From: an uncultured bacterium
GTDB taxonomy: Bacteria > Bacillota > Clostridia > Oscillospirales > Oscillospiraceae
NCBI GenBank assembly: GCA_948469375.1
Contig: CAOKLO010000013.1
Location: 1 to 61,157 of the forward strand
Length of the DNA stretch: 61,157 nt
Direction of reading: 5' to 3'
Part shown: one piece after another, positions 23,851 to 33,377 of the stretch
Numbering within the stretch: the first letter of the stretch is position 1
Layout: every line of letters begins with the position of its first letter
Notes under the pieces: generated by a model
What the model was told of the DNA's origin: nothing
The model's database searches: none
The model's input: only the letters and a program-made list of their open reading frames with translations
Position numbers and translations under genes: made by a program

Positions 23851-24045
23851 TCACAGGTGGCTATCCAGCTTCCCACTGAGTAGTAAGGCGTTGTAAAGAG
23901 CTTTCCTGTGTTCTCGCAGATACCGCCGCCTACGCTGGCCCCAGACACCCACAGGAACACTTTCTGGCACAGCGAGGTTTGGGAGAAAATAATCTCCTTC
24001 CTGATGATAGGTTCCACCCATCTGTTCAAATAGTGACTTTTTCAT
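23851..24045 (-). pseudogene. tnpV: TnpV-family protein, 3'-truncated
   Basis: It reads from the ATG at 24045, behind CGGAGGA: MKKSLFEQMGGTYHQEGDYF, then LPNLAVPESV and YLREHRKALYNALLLSGKL. This is the N-terminal half of TnpV, a ~120-residue protein of Tn4451-type elements. It stops where it meets the tnpX fragment, in the opposite orientation, so a rearrangement joined the two. The remaining C-terminal half is absent. Confidence 0.75.
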
Positions 24046-24171
24046 GATATAGTCCTCCGATATGTTAAATTTCCTGCAATCCAATCACATTCGGCTGACT
24101 TAACAAAAGTTACGAGGGGCACTTCCTTACGGAGTTCTCCCCGCAGGCAGTCCTTTTTGCTGTATAGGCGC

Positions 24172-25209
24172 TCAGTACAGATACATCGCGTTGTAGTTGC
24201 TTCCGTTCCCCACGTACTGCTGGATGGCGGCGCTGTTCCCGCCGGAGGAGATGAAGGTGGGGTCCATCCGGTGCCAGGAGGCGCCGTCAAAATACACCGC
24301 GCCGTCAATCCACCCGGTCTCGGCCGTCCATACGCTGATCCAGGCGTGATATACCGTGCCCGCGTAGCCCACCACCAGCTTGCAGGGGACGCCCTGGCTG
24401 CGGAGCATTCCCGCCATCAGTGCGGCGTAGTCAAAGCAGATGCCCTTGCCCGTGGCCAGCGTCTCGTCCAGCACCGGCAGGTAGCCCGACTGGACTGTGG
24501 CCGCCTTCTGCTGGTCATAGGTCACGTTGTTGACCACGAACTGATAGATTTTTTCCACCTTCACCAGAGGATCGGCGACGCCCTGGGTCAGCTGGGCCGC
24601 CTTGGCGATGGAGTTGACGGCGTTCTGATAGTTGACATACTGGTTGGGCCGCAGGAAGGGGGCGAACTCGTCGGTCAGGGTCACGGTAAACTCCGCCGTC
24701 AGCAGGGTGGAGTACTTGTTGCCTGTGGTGTTCTCGTGCACCACCACCTTATAGGCGCCGCTGCCGTCGGACAGAGGGAAGGTAGTCCACTCGCCCGGGT
24801 TCAGGTTATAGGTGTACTTGGTGCCGTTCACGCCGTAGGAGGGACCATATACCCGCACCATCAGCTTCTTGCCCGCGCCGGAGCAGTTTACCATGACGTA
24901 GCCGTCCTTGGTGTTGGAGTAGTCGATGACCGCCCGGTCGCTGCTCTGGGTGAGCGTGCCGGAGGCTGTGGGCATGAGCGCGGCGGATACGGCGGGCGTG
25001 GGCGCGTCCGCCAAAGCCACCGCCTCGTCCTCAATCTCCACGATTTCCAGAATGGGGGCCTCGTCGATGTATGCCTGGGCGGACTCCGCCGGCGCAGCGC
25101 TGCCCCCAGACGGGGACTCCGCGCCCTCCTGGGGCAGGGTCTGGGCGGAGCACCCGGTCAGCGCCGCCAGCACCAAAACGCCCGCCAACAGCTTGTTCCA
25201 TGTTTTCAT
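24172..25209 (-). CDS. Transglutaminase-domain lipoprotein
   Basis: A 345-residue exported lipoprotein. The start at 25209 gives a signal peptide with the lipobox LTGC (cysteine near residue 19), followed by a Ser/Ala/Pro-rich spacer. The C-terminal half has a transglutaminase-like cysteine-protease fold: GKGICFDYAALMAGMLRSQG supplies the cysteine, VYHAWISVW the histidine, and WHRMDPTF the aspartate. A beta-rich domain lies between. Such proteins act on cell-wall peptides or as proteases; the substrate is unknown. It is the first chromosomal gene to the right of the transposon debris. Confidence 0.85.
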   Translation of the reverse strand: MKTWNKLLAGVLVLAALTGCSAQTLPQEGAESPSGGSAAPAESAQAYIDEAPILEIVEIEDEAVALADAPTPAVSAALMPTASGTLTQSSDRAVIDYSNTKDGYVMVNCSGAGKKLMVRVYGPSYGVNGTKYTYNLNPGEWTTFPLSDGSGAYKVVVHENTTGNKYSTLLTAEFTVTLTDEFAPFLRPNQYVNYQNAVNSIAKAAQLTQGVADPLVKVEKIYQFVVNNVTYDQQKAATVQSGYLPVLDETLATGKGICFDYAALMAGMLRSQGVPCKLVVGYAGTVYHAWISVWTAETGWIDGAVYFDGASWHRMDPTFISSGGNSAAIQQYVGNGSNYNAMYLY

Positions 25210-25314
25210 AATAGATTCCTCCATAGACGTGTCCGTTTGGGGACCTTGAGACAATCCAACAACTGCATTATACCACGCCTGTTCGAAAATGCAAGCATTT
25301 GTTTGTGTTTTTCT

Positions 25315-25575
25315 TCACCAGATAAAAAATTCCGCAGTGAGCAAAACCGCCGCAGCGCCCCGGATGATGTGATGGGAGGGGTGAACATTTCCAGACAGCC
25401 TGCCGTTGACGCAGGCCGCGACACAGGTGAGCACACAGCCCGTCAAGACCGACAAAGCGTTATCCCTGCCCGCTCCAGCGGCGCGGGCGAGACAGCCGCA
25501 GACCACTGCCACTCCCCCGAAAAACATCATGATACTTTGCCGTCCATCCGTCTCCGTGCGCTCAAACCGGATCAC
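25315..25575 (-). CDS. Small membrane protein, start uncertain
   Basis: From the GTG at 25575 this would be an 86-residue protein with two hydrophobic segments (SIMMFFGGVAVVCGCLA; then LSVLTGCVLTCVAACV) and a third near the end. A further hydrophobic stretch (VLTILFGLLHILAAVI) lies upstream in the same frame without a usual start codon, so the 5' end may be longer, use a rare start or be frameshifted. It follows the helicase gene on the same strand. Family not recognised. Confidence 0.35.
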   Translation of the reverse strand: MIRFERTETDGRQSIMMFFGGVAVVCGCLARAAGAGRDNALSVLTGCVLTCVAACVNGRLSGNVHPSHHIIRGAAAVLLTAEFFIW

Positions 25576-25646
25576 TGCCGCCAGGATATGCAGCAGGCCA
25601 AATAAAATTGTTAGGACACTGTAACGATACGCATAACTCCCGCCCC

Positions 25647-28118
25647 TTATACCCTCTTGATGTATTGGGCGCTGGATTTCAGCATCAGCCGCTTGGAGCC
25701 CACTCCGTCGAAGGCGATCTCCAGCAGCACGTCGCCCCCCATCTTCTGGGCGGACAGCACCATGCCCCGGCCGAAGGCCTTGTGCTCCACCATGTCCCCC
25801 TTCTGGTATTCCGGCAGAGAGGCCGCAGGCCGGCTGAGGGCATTGGGCCGGGGGGCGGGCCGGGAAGCCGCCCGCTGGGGACGGCCCGGAGTGTAGGCGG
25901 CCCGTCCGGAGCCGTAGGCGGGGCGGTAGGGCTCCTGGTAGGTGGACACCTGGGGGGTCTGGTCGAAGCCGTCCCAGTCCCTGGCGGGAGCGGGGTCCAG
26001 GTAGGAGCGGCCCGACTGCTCCAGCAGCTCGGCGGGGATCTCCCCGGCAAACCGGGAGGGACGGTTGCTGCTGGTGCGGCCAAACAGCATTCGCTGGCCC
26101 GCGCAGGTCAGAAACAGACGCTCCCTTGCCCGGGTGAGCGCCACATAGCACAGCCGCCGCTCCTCCTCCATCTCCTCCATCTCGCCGATGGCCCGGATGC
26201 CGGGGAAAATCCCCTCCTCCATGCCCACCACAAACACGGTGGGGAATTCCAGGCCCTTGGCGGAGTGCATCGTCATCATCACAACCGCGTCCTCGTCCGG
26301 GTCGTGGTTGTCCAAGTCGGTGTACAGGGCGATCTCGTCCAGGAAGCCCGCCAGGGTGGGCTCCCCCTCGGCGTTGTCGATATAGCCCTTGATGGAGGTG
26401 AGCAGCTCCCGCACGTTTTCCAGGCGGGTGCGGCTTTCCAGGTCGTTTTTGGCCTGAAGCATGGCGGCGTAGCCCGTCCGGGCCACCACCTCCTCATAAA
26501 AATTCTCCAGGTCCATGGTTTGGGACAGGGCGGTAAGCTCGTCCATCATATGTACAAACTCGCCCAGCTTTTTAGCGGGCTTTTGCAGCTCGGGGTAGGC
26601 CCCGGCGTTGGAGACCACCTCCCACAGGGACAGGCCCAGCGCCCCGGCCAGGTTTCGGGCGCGCTCCACTGTGGTCCCCCCGATACCCCGGGGCGGATTA
26701 TTGATGATGCGGGTGAGCCGCAGGTCGTCGGCGTGATTCTGGATGGCGCAGAGATAGGCCAGCATGTCCTTGACCTCGGCGCGGTCGAAGAAGCGGGTGC
26801 CGCCAATGACCCGGTAGGGGATGCCGCTGCGCTTGAAGGCCACCTCCAGCTGGTTGGACTGGGCGTTCATGCGGTAGAGGATGGCGTGGGTGTTCCACTT
26901 GACGCCGCTGTGGAAATCCTGCATGAGCTGCTCCGCCACAAACCGGGCCTCGTCGTTCTCGTTCATGGCGGTGTACAGCCGCACCTTGTCCCCCTGACCG
27001 CCTACCGTCCACAGCTCCTTGCCCTTGCGGCCCTGGTTGTGGCGGATGACGGCGTTGGCCGCGTCCAGAATGCTTTTGGTAGAGCGGTAGTTCTGCTCCA
27101 GCCGGATGGTGCGGCAGCCCTGGTACTGCTCCTCAAAGGAGAGGATGTTCTCGATGGTGGCCCCCCGGAAGCGGTAGATGGACTGGTCGTCGTCCCCCAC
27201 CACACAGATGTTCTCCCGCCCTCCGGCCAGCAGCGAGGCCAGCAGGTATTGCAGATTGTTGGTGTCCTGGTACTCGTCGATGAGTACATATCGGAATTTT
27301 TTCTGGTAATATTGCAGGACGTCGTCGTGCTGCTGGAGCAGCCGGACCGTGTGCAGGATGATATCGTCGAAGTCCAGCGCCCCGGCCTCCCACAGGCGCT
27401 TTTCGTAGGCGGTATACAGCCTAGCGATTTTTTGCAGGCGGTAATCGCCGGACTGGTCCGCCTCCTGGGCAAAGTCCCGGGCCAGCTGGACCTTGTCCTT
27501 GGCTCTGGAGATGGTCCCCAGCACAGACCGGGGCGGGAACTGCTTGTCGTCGAAATTCAGCTCCCGGATGCAGTCCTTCATCACCCGCAGGGAGTCGTCG
27601 GTGTCGTAGATGGTGAAGGAGGAAGAGAAGCCCAGCTTCTCAATGTCCCGGCGCAGAATGCGCACACAGGCGGAATGGAAGGTGGACGCCCACACGTCCC
27701 GGGCGGCAGGGCCCAACATTCGCTCCAGGCGGTCCTTCAGCTCTCCGGCGGCCTTGTTGGTGAAGGTGATGGCAATGATGGTCCAGGGGGCGGCAGGGTC
27801 CAGGGCACACAGGCGGTCGGCCTGGAGGCGGCCCTCCTGGGTGGGGTTGGCGGCGTAGCGCCGCAGAAAATCTAAATCAGTTTCGCTTACCCACTGGGGC
27901 ACCTCGCTGGAGTCGGAGCCTTGTCCGTAGCGGATCAGGTTGGCCACCCGGTGGATCAGCACAGTGGTTTTGCCCGACCCGGCCCCCGCCAGCAGCAGCA
28001 GGGGTCCTTCGGTGGCCAGCACCGCCTTTCGCTGCTCGGGGTTGAGGTTTGGGTAGGCTTGGCCGATAACCTCCCGGCGGAGGCGGCAGAATTCCAGCTC
28101 CTGCTGCTGTGTCAGCAT
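25647..28118 (-). CDS. pcrA: UvrD/PcrA-type ATP-dependent DNA helicase
   Basis: The 823-residue SF1A helicase unwinds DNA 3' to 5' in repair and replication restart. It has the Walker A motif LLAGAGSGKTTVLIHR, FTNKAAGELKDRLE (motif Ia), LIDEYQDTN (motif II), GDDDQSIYRFRGA (motif III), RLEQNYRSTKSIL (IV), TMHSAKGLEFPTVFVVGMEEG (V) and LCYVALTRARERL (VI). A Pro/Ala/Arg-rich linker leads to a C-terminal Tudor-like domain (VEHKAFGRGMVL to YIKRV) that docks on RNA polymerase in PcrA. The ATG at 28118 has AGGA 9 nt upstream. The N-terminal ~30 residues before the Q motif are a short extension. Confidence 0.95.
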   Translation of the reverse strand: MLTQQQELEFCRLRREVIGQAYPNLNPEQRKAVLATEGPLLLLAGAGSGKTTVLIHRVANLIRYGQGSDSSEVPQWVSETDLDFLRRYAANPTQEGRLQADRLCALDPAAPWTIIAITFTNKAAGELKDRLERMLGPAARDVWASTFHSACVRILRRDIEKLGFSSSFTIYDTDDSLRVMKDCIRELNFDDKQFPPRSVLGTISRAKDKVQLARDFAQEADQSGDYRLQKIARLYTAYEKRLWEAGALDFDDIILHTVRLLQQHDDVLQYYQKKFRYVLIDEYQDTNNLQYLLASLLAGGRENICVVGDDDQSIYRFRGATIENILSFEEQYQGCRTIRLEQNYRSTKSILDAANAVIRHNQGRKGKELWTVGGQGDKVRLYTAMNENDEARFVAEQLMQDFHSGVKWNTHAILYRMNAQSNQLEVAFKRSGIPYRVIGGTRFFDRAEVKDMLAYLCAIQNHADDLRLTRIINNPPRGIGGTTVERARNLAGALGLSLWEVVSNAGAYPELQKPAKKLGEFVHMMDELTALSQTMDLENFYEEVVARTGYAAMLQAKNDLESRTRLENVRELLTSIKGYIDNAEGEPTLAGFLDEIALYTDLDNHDPDEDAVVMMTMHSAKGLEFPTVFVVGMEEGIFPGIRAIGEMEEMEEERRLCYVALTRARERLFLTCAGQRMLFGRTSSNRPSRFAGEIPAELLEQSGRSYLDPAPARDWDGFDQTPQVSTYQEPYRPAYGSGRAAYTPGRPQRAASRPAPRPNALSRPAASLPEYQKGDMVEHKAFGRGMVLSAQKMGGDVLLEIAFDGVGSKRLMLKSSAQYIKRV

Positions 28119-28156
28119 ATATATCAATCCTTATCTATCAAAATGACGGGCGTGGG

Positions 28157-28190
28157 AAAGCCGCCCGCGGTGAGGCGGGCGGCTTTATTA
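28157..28190. terminator. Hairpin terminator between helicase and ferritin-like gene
   Basis: GCCGCCCGC (28160-28168) pairs with GCGGGCGGC (28175-28183), flanked by AAA and TTTATTAT. It lies downstream of the minus-strand gene at 28235 and upstream of pcrA. Confidence 0.65.
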
Positions 28191-28234
28191 TATCAGAGAG
28201 CGGAGAAAAAGTATAGGGTAAGTATGAGACGGAG

Positions 28235-29086
28235 TCAGCCCTGCTCCAGCAGGCTGCGCAGCTGCTGGCACCGCCGCCGGCAGCTGTCGATGAGCTCGCT
28301 GTACAGCGCCAGCTGATCGGGGTCCTCCCAGTCGTCGCCGGCCAGGCGGTAGGCGTTTTCCTGCCGCTGCTCCGCCTGGTGGCGGGCGCGCAGCGCCCCC
28401 CAGTAGGACGGAATGGCCGGGGCCCCCAGCAGCTCTGTGGGCCAGTACCGAACCCCCGTCAGCAGGAAATAGGACGCTGACAGCTTCCGGGCCTCCTTGT
28501 GCTGCTCCGCCGCCATGCTGTTCAGCAGCCGTGCGTCCGCCCCCCGGGCACGCTTGGCCAGGTGGCGGTAGAACTGCCAGCCTTCCAGCGTGTCCATGAC
28601 GTGGCAGCGCAGGCGGGCCGTGCGGTCGTCCCCGGACTGGGACCCCTCCCACAGCCGGGGCAGGTCGGTCTCCCGGTGGCGTCCCCCCTCCTCGGGCAGG
28701 CCCTCTGCTCCGACGCACACCCCGCAAGGCTCATCGGGCACGGGCTGGTCCGGCTCAGGCTGAGGCTCCTCCTCCGGCGCCTGAACAGGGGGCTCCTCCG
28801 GCTGGGATTCCATGGGCGGTTCCGGCTCTGCGGGGGCCTCCGGCTCCGCAGGGGGACTTTCGGGCTGGGACGGCTCGGACTGGTCCGGTACGCACTCCGG
28901 GGGCGGGACGCTCCCCTCCAGGCGCATCAGGGCTTCCAGACACCGGCAGGGCACGTCGCCCTCCCAGCCGCCTGGGATTCCGGGCTGAATGGGGCTGGAC
29001 TCCTGGTCCCGGCCCTCCATCACCCGCTGCCACACCCGCTGGAATACCTCCTGATCCTTGATCGAGCATGGGATCATATCTTCCAT
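28235..29086 (-). CDS. Ferritin-like-fold hypothetical protein with Pro/Glu linker
   Basis: A 283-residue protein starting at 29086 (AAGGAGG upstream). Residues ~75-130 are almost entirely Pro, Glu, Gln and Ser, an extended linker. The C-terminal ~140 residues are helical with a RHLAKRARGADARLLNSMAA helix followed by EQHKEARKL, like the ExxH pattern of ferritin/rubrerythrin-type folds, though only part of a di-iron set is visible. The N-terminus contains DMIPCSIKDQEVFQRVW and may bind a partner. From memory, such proteins are common in Oscillospiraceae and uncharacterised. Confidence 0.6.
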   Translation of the reverse strand: MEDMIPCSIKDQEVFQRVWQRVMEGRDQESSPIQPGIPGGWEGDVPCRCLEALMRLEGSVPPPECVPDQSEPSQPESPPAEPEAPAEPEPPMESQPEEPPVQAPEEEPQPEPDQPVPDEPCGVCVGAEGLPEEGGRHRETDLPRLWEGSQSGDDRTARLRCHVMDTLEGWQFYRHLAKRARGADARLLNSMAAEQHKEARKLSASYFLLTGVRYWPTELLGAPAIPSYWGALRARHQAEQRQENAYRLAGDDWEDPDQLALYSELIDSCRRRCQQLRSLLEQG

Positions 29087-29142
29087 GTTCACACCTCCTT
29101 TGCCCCACATTCTATGCGGTGGGGGAGGTTTTTGCCTATCAA

Positions 29143-29772
29143 CTAATTCAGCAGCTCCTCAAAGGAGAGAATGTACCGGGAACACACCGCCTTCAGCTCC
29201 TCCTGGCGGGCGGCGTAGTAGGCGTCGTACACCCCCACGGCCACCATACCCGCTTTGGCGGCCGTGGCGCAGTTGTCCGGGCTGTCGTCAAAGAGGGTGC
29301 ACTGCTCCGGCGGCGCGTCCAGCAGGCGGCTCAGCCGCACAAAGCAACGGGGGTCCCGCTTCTCCAGGCCAATCTCCTCGGCGTATACGATGTGACCAAA
29401 CAGGTCCCACAGGCCGAACCGTTTCAGCGCCACCTCGCACAGGGTGGGACGGCAGGCGGTGAAGACCGCCATGGGGCGGCCCTCCCCCCTGCATTGGCGC
29501 AAAAATTCCGCCGCCCCCGGCTTTAACGGGGCAAGCTCCTGGTAATGGCGGCGGGCCAAGCTGTCCCACTCGGCCATGATGGCCTCCGGAGCCTCGGGCA
29601 GGCGGTAGTATTCCTTGGTGAATTGAGCCGCGATGGGGTAGATGGAGCGGGACACCACCCGCTCATATTCCGGGGTGTTGGCCAGCCCCCGGCGGGCCAG
29701 AAACTCCCGGTCCACCTCCACCCACAGGCCGTTGGTGTCGGTGATGGTGCCGTCCAGGTCAAATATGTACAT
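29143..29772 (-). CDS. HAD-family hydrolase
   Basis: A 209-residue haloacid-dehalogenase-type phosphatase. Motif I is YIFDLDGTITDTNG near the N-terminus (nucleophile and acid Asp), motif II lies in AVFTACRPTLCEVALKRFG, and motif IV in CTLFDDSPDNCATAAKAGM. The helical cap sits between motifs I and II. The ATG at 29772 is preferred because the ATG at 29781 overlaps the AAGGAG site. Substrate unknown; phosphoglycolate or sugar phosphates are typical of this subgroup. Divergent from comEC. Confidence 0.85.
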   Translation of the reverse strand: MYIFDLDGTITDTNGLWVEVDREFLARRGLANTPEYERVVSRSIYPIAAQFTKEYYRLPEAPEAIMAEWDSLARRHYQELAPLKPGAAEFLRQCRGEGRPMAVFTACRPTLCEVALKRFGLWDLFGHIVYAEEIGLEKRDPRCFVRLSRLLDAPPEQCTLFDDSPDNCATAAKAGMVAVGVYDAYYAARQEELKAVCSRYILSFEELLN

Positions 29773-29854
29773 TAAGATCATCTCCTTGTCCTTCGTCCAG
29801 CATACCAGACCCGGGGCCTGCCGGCAAGTCCCCGCGACATTTTTCTCCCATGCG

Positions 29855-29883
29855 TTGACTTGTCCCGCCTTTGCGGATAAAAT
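29855..29883 (+). promoter_or_regulatory. SigA promoter of the comEC-holA-rnmV operon
   Basis: TTGACT (29855-29860), 17 bp, TAAAAT (29878-29883), 30 nt before the comEC start codon. Confidence 0.75.
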
Positions 29884-29912
29884 AGGAACGAGCTTTGAAA
29901 GGAGGCAGAGGT

Positions 29913-32291
29913 ATGCGGAGGCTGGCCTGGTTTTCCGGCGGCTTCGCCGCCGCCTGCCTGTGGGCGTGCTATTTTGAGACGGGCCCTCTCGTTCTGGCGG
30001 ACGCCGCCGTGCTGCTGGCGCTCATGCTGGCGGTGTGGCTGCGCGTCCGACCACAGGGAAATGAACGCCCGCTTCTCCTGCGCCGTCCCAAAAGCAAGGG
30101 GCCGCCGTCCCGGTACGCGCTGTATCAGGTCTCCCGGAGGGGCGTGGCCCTGTGCTTGGGCGGACTGCTGGCGCTGGGCTGGGCAAGCGTCTACTATGCC
30201 CTGTTCCGCGCTCCGGCAGAGGAGTGGGTGGGGGACGCGGTGTCCATTTCCGGCCAGGTTGCCTCCTATCCCGCGCCCACCTCCATCGGCGGCTGGTCGC
30301 TGACCGTCCATTTTGACGGCGGTTTGACCGCCCCGGACGCGCTGGTGTACGGCTCCGCCGACTGGGGAACGCTGAAGCCTGGAGACCGGGTGGCCTTTAC
30401 CGCCCGGGTAACGCCGTCCACCCACGCCTTTGGCGACGAGACCACCTACTACACCACAAAGGGCGTGTACTTGATCGCCTACTGCAGCGACGCGCCGGAA
30501 ATCACCGCTGCCGGGCGTGTTCCCGTCCGGTACTGGCCCGCCCTGTGCGCCCGCAGGCTCCACGACGGAATTTACGCCGCCTTTGACGACACCGCCGCGC
30601 CCATTGCCGCCGCCGTCACCCTGGGGGACAAGTCCGGGCTGGACGATACGCTGTATTCCGCCTTTAACCGGGCGGGATTGATGCACGGGTTGGTGGTTTC
30701 CGGTCTGCATATCAGCTTTCTGGTGCAGATGATGCTGACCCTCTGCGGGCGCCAGCGCGGCATCGCGCTGGCAATGGCGCCCCTGCTGGGCTTTTACGCC
30801 CTGATGGCGGGCGGGACTCCGTCGGCCTTCCGGGCGGTGATCATGCAGTGCGCCCTGCTGGCCGCGCCCGCCGCCCAGCGGGAACAGGACGGCCCCTCCG
30901 CGCTGGGGCTGGCTCTGCTGTTTCTGCTGGCGCTCAATCCCTTTGCCGCCGCCAGCGTGGGACTTCAACTGTCCTTTGCCTCGGTGGCGGGTATTCTGCT
31001 GACTGCCGACCCGCTGCTCCGGTGGATGTCCGGGCCGCTTGCGGCAAAACGGCCGCCAAAGGAACAGCGGCTCAAGGGCCTGCTGTGGAAGGCGGCCCGG
31101 GCGGCGCTGGCCGGTGTGTCCACCTCGCTGGGCGCTATGCTGTTTACCGTGCCCCTGATTGCGCTGTATTTCGGACAAATCCTGCTGCTCAGCCCGCTGT
31201 CCGGCATGCTGACCCTGTGGGCGCTGAGTGCCTTGATGGGCGCCGCGTTGATTCTGGGGACCATCGCCTTGATTTTACCCGCGCCCGCCGCGCTTTTGGG
31301 GGCCGCCGCAGGCCTGCCGGCACATTATGCCCGGTGGGTCACGCTGCTGCTGGGCAAATTCCCCTTCGCCTCCCTGAACACCGACAGCCGGTACTGCCTC
31401 ATCTGGCTGACGGCGGTGTATCTGGCCCTGCTTGCAGCCCTTTTGAGCGGGAAGAAGCCCGCACGGCCTCTGGCCTCAGTGCTGGCGCTGGCCGTGCTCC
31501 TGTGCGTCGCCGTGGGATTCGGGCGGCTGGAGGTGGAACTTGCCGGCCTCACCGTGACGGCCCTGAACGTGGGGCAGGGCTCCTCCACCGCGTTGCTGTC
31601 GGTTGGACAGGCGGCGCTGGTGGACTGCGGCGGCAGCGGCTCTCGCAGCGCGGGGGATACCGCCGCCGACTACTTCGCCGCCATGGGCCGCGTCCGGCTG
31701 GACCTGCTGGTCCTCACCCACTTCGACAGCGACCACTTCAACGGTGTGGAACAGCTTTTTTACCGGATGAAGGTGGACCGGGTGGCCATTCCCGCCGGGG
31801 ACGCGGACCCAGAGGACGCGGCGCGCCTGATTGCGCTGGCTCAGACCGAAGGCGCAGAGGTCATTTTGGTGGATGAGACGAAATCCTTGGCCCTGGGAGC
31901 GGCTGAGCTCACCCTGTTTCCGCCGCTGGGCGGCGGATCGTCCAATGAGTCGGGGCTGTTCGCCCTGTGCTCCCTCGGGGACTTCGACGTGCTCATCACC
32001 GGGGACGCGGACGCCTTTGTGGAGAAAATGCTGGTGAAATATTGCCCCATCCCCGATATTGAGGTGCTGCTGGCGGGTCATCACGGCTCCAAAAACTCCA
32101 GCTGCGAGGAATTCTTGCAGGCCACCGCTCCGGAGCTGGCCATCATCTCCGCCGGGGCCAATAACTCCTATGGGCATCCTGCCCAGGAGACGTTGGACCG
32201 GCTGGAGGACATTGGTTCTCAGGTCCGCCGCACCGACCGGGAGGGAACCGTCACCGTCACGGTGCGGGGAGATCGCGTGGGAATTTATTAA
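29913..32291 (+). CDS. comEC: ComEC/Rec2 DNA-uptake channel protein
   Basis: The 792-residue polytopic protein carries single-stranded DNA across the membrane during transformation. The N-terminal part has three to four membrane segments and an OB-like DUF4131 region. The Competence domain begins near GDKSGLDDTLYSAFNRAGLM and HGLVVSGLHISFL and has about eight membrane helices. The C-terminal metallo-beta-lactamase-like domain begins VTALNVGQGSSTALL and has THFDSDHFNG and LLAGHHGSKNSS for metal binding. The ATG at 29913 follows AAAGGAGG. No other competence genes are in the window; holA follows after 18 nt, a common arrangement. Confidence 0.93.
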   Translation: MRRLAWFSGGFAAACLWACYFETGPLVLADAAVLLALMLAVWLRVRPQGNERPLLLRRPKSKGPPSRYALYQVSRRGVALCLGGLLALGWASVYYALFRAPAEEWVGDAVSISGQVASYPAPTSIGGWSLTVHFDGGLTAPDALVYGSADWGTLKPGDRVAFTARVTPSTHAFGDETTYYTTKGVYLIAYCSDAPEITAAGRVPVRYWPALCARRLHDGIYAAFDDTAAPIAAAVTLGDKSGLDDTLYSAFNRAGLMHGLVVSGLHISFLVQMMLTLCGRQRGIALAMAPLLGFYALMAGGTPSAFRAVIMQCALLAAPAAQREQDGPSALGLALLFLLALNPFAAASVGLQLSFASVAGILLTADPLLRWMSGPLAAKRPPKEQRLKGLLWKAARAALAGVSTSLGAMLFTVPLIALYFGQILLLSPLSGMLTLWALSALMGAALILGTIALILPAPAALLGAAAGLPAHYARWVTLLLGKFPFASLNTDSRYCLIWLTAVYLALLAALLSGKKPARPLASVLALAVLLCVAVGFGRLEVELAGLTVTALNVGQGSSTALLSVGQAALVDCGGSGSRSAGDTAADYFAAMGRVRLDLLVLTHFDSDHFNGVEQLFYRMKVDRVAIPAGDADPEDAARLIALAQTEGAEVILVDETKSLALGAAELTLFPPLGGGSSNESGLFALCSLGDFDVLITGDADAFVEKMLVKYCPIPDIEVLLAGHHGSKNSSCEEFLQATAPELAIISAGANNSYGHPAQETLDRLEDIGSQVRRTDREGTVTVTVRGDRVGIY

Positions 32292-32309
32292 AAGAAACGG
32301 GGGAGCGCT

Positions 32310-33377
32310 ATGCCGCCCAAAAAGAAAAAAGCGGACAATTCCGCCATGCAGGAGCTGAAACGGGACCTGAAGGCGGGTACGCCCAAGCCTGTCTACCTGT
32401 TCTACGGGGAGGAGGCCTTCCTGCGGGATTACTATCTGGGCAAGCTAAAGGAGCTGATCCTGCCCGCCGGGCTGGAGGATTTCAACCTCCACACCGCCAA
32501 GGGAAAGGCCTGCTCCATCGACTGGATCGAGCAGGCCGTGGACTACCTGCCCGTCATGAGCGAGCGCACGCTGGTGGTGGTCACGGACTTCGACCTGTTC
32601 TCCCAGGGGGAGAAGGGCCGGGACCGGCTGATGGCCATTTTGTCCGCCCTGCCGGAATACTGTACGCTGGTGTTTGTGTTCGACCTGCTGAGCCCGAAAA
32701 TGGACGGGCGGTCCAAGCTGCTGGCCCTGATGAAAAAGGTGGGCGGCGTGGTGAATTTCCAGCGCCAGGACGAGGAACAGCTCACCGGGTGGATCTGCCG
32801 TCAGTTCAGAAAGGCGGACAAGTCCATCGACACCCGGGACGCGGGCTATCTGGTGTTCCTGTGCGGCGATTTGATGCACGACCTGTCCTCTGAGATCGGC
32901 AAAATCGCCGCCTACGCCGACCACCCCCGGGTGACCCGGGAGGATATCGACGCAGTGGCCTCCCCCAAAGTGGACGCCGTGGTCTTCAAAATGACCGACG
33001 CCATGGCCCACAAGGATTTTGACAAAGCGGCCTCCGTGCTGGCCGACCTGCTCCACAACCGGGAATCCCCGGTGATGATTTTATCGGTGATGGGCAAGTA
33101 TTTCCGCCAGCTGTACACCGCCCGGCTGTATCTGGACAACGGAAAGCACAAATCGGACTATATGGCGCTGTGGAACATGAGCGGCTACTATATGGAGCAG
33201 CAGGCGGACCGTCTGCTGGACGCGGCTAGGCGGTTTTCTCTGTCCTGGTGCCGGTATGCCGTGCGGCGGTGCGCCGAGGCCGACGCGGCGGTGAAATCCG
33301 CCCCCAGGGGGCAGGACGGAGAGGCGCTTACCGCCCTGCTGGTGGAGCTGGCCTCCGGGCGGCGGGTGGCGGTATGA
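32310..33377 (+). CDS. holA: DNA polymerase III delta subunit
   Basis: The 355-residue clamp-loader subunit opens the beta clamp with delta' and tau/gamma. The N-terminal AAA-like domain has PVYLFYGEEAFLRDYYLGKL and TLVVVTDFDLFSQGEKG; a middle helical domain follows (GYLVFLCGDLMHDLSSEIGK), then the C-terminal collar domain with SPVMILSVMGKYFRQLYTARL. The length is normal. The stop overlaps the next start as ATGA, so translation is coupled to RNase M5. Confidence 0.9.
   Translation: MPPKKKKADNSAMQELKRDLKAGTPKPVYLFYGEEAFLRDYYLGKLKELILPAGLEDFNLHTAKGKACSIDWIEQAVDYLPVMSERTLVVVTDFDLFSQGEKGRDRLMAILSALPEYCTLVFVFDLLSPKMDGRSKLLALMKKVGGVVNFQRQDEEQLTGWICRQFRKADKSIDTRDAGYLVFLCGDLMHDLSSEIGKIAAYADHPRVTREDIDAVASPKVDAVVFKMTDAMAHKDFDKAASVLADLLHNRESPVMILSVMGKYFRQLYTARLYLDNGKHKSDYMALWNMSGYYMEQQADRLLDAARRFSLSWCRYAVRRCAEADAAVKSAPRGQDGEALTALLVELASGRRVAV

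Noticed and set aside
25576-26151. 5' part of the long minus-strand frame that contains the small membrane protein
   Set aside because: It overlaps the pcrA 3' end out of frame, so only the part after the helicase stop is considered possible coding sequence.
30848-31876. Long plus-strand frame inside comEC
   Set aside because: It is a shifted frame of the ComEC coding sequence; low-complexity composition and no ribosome site.
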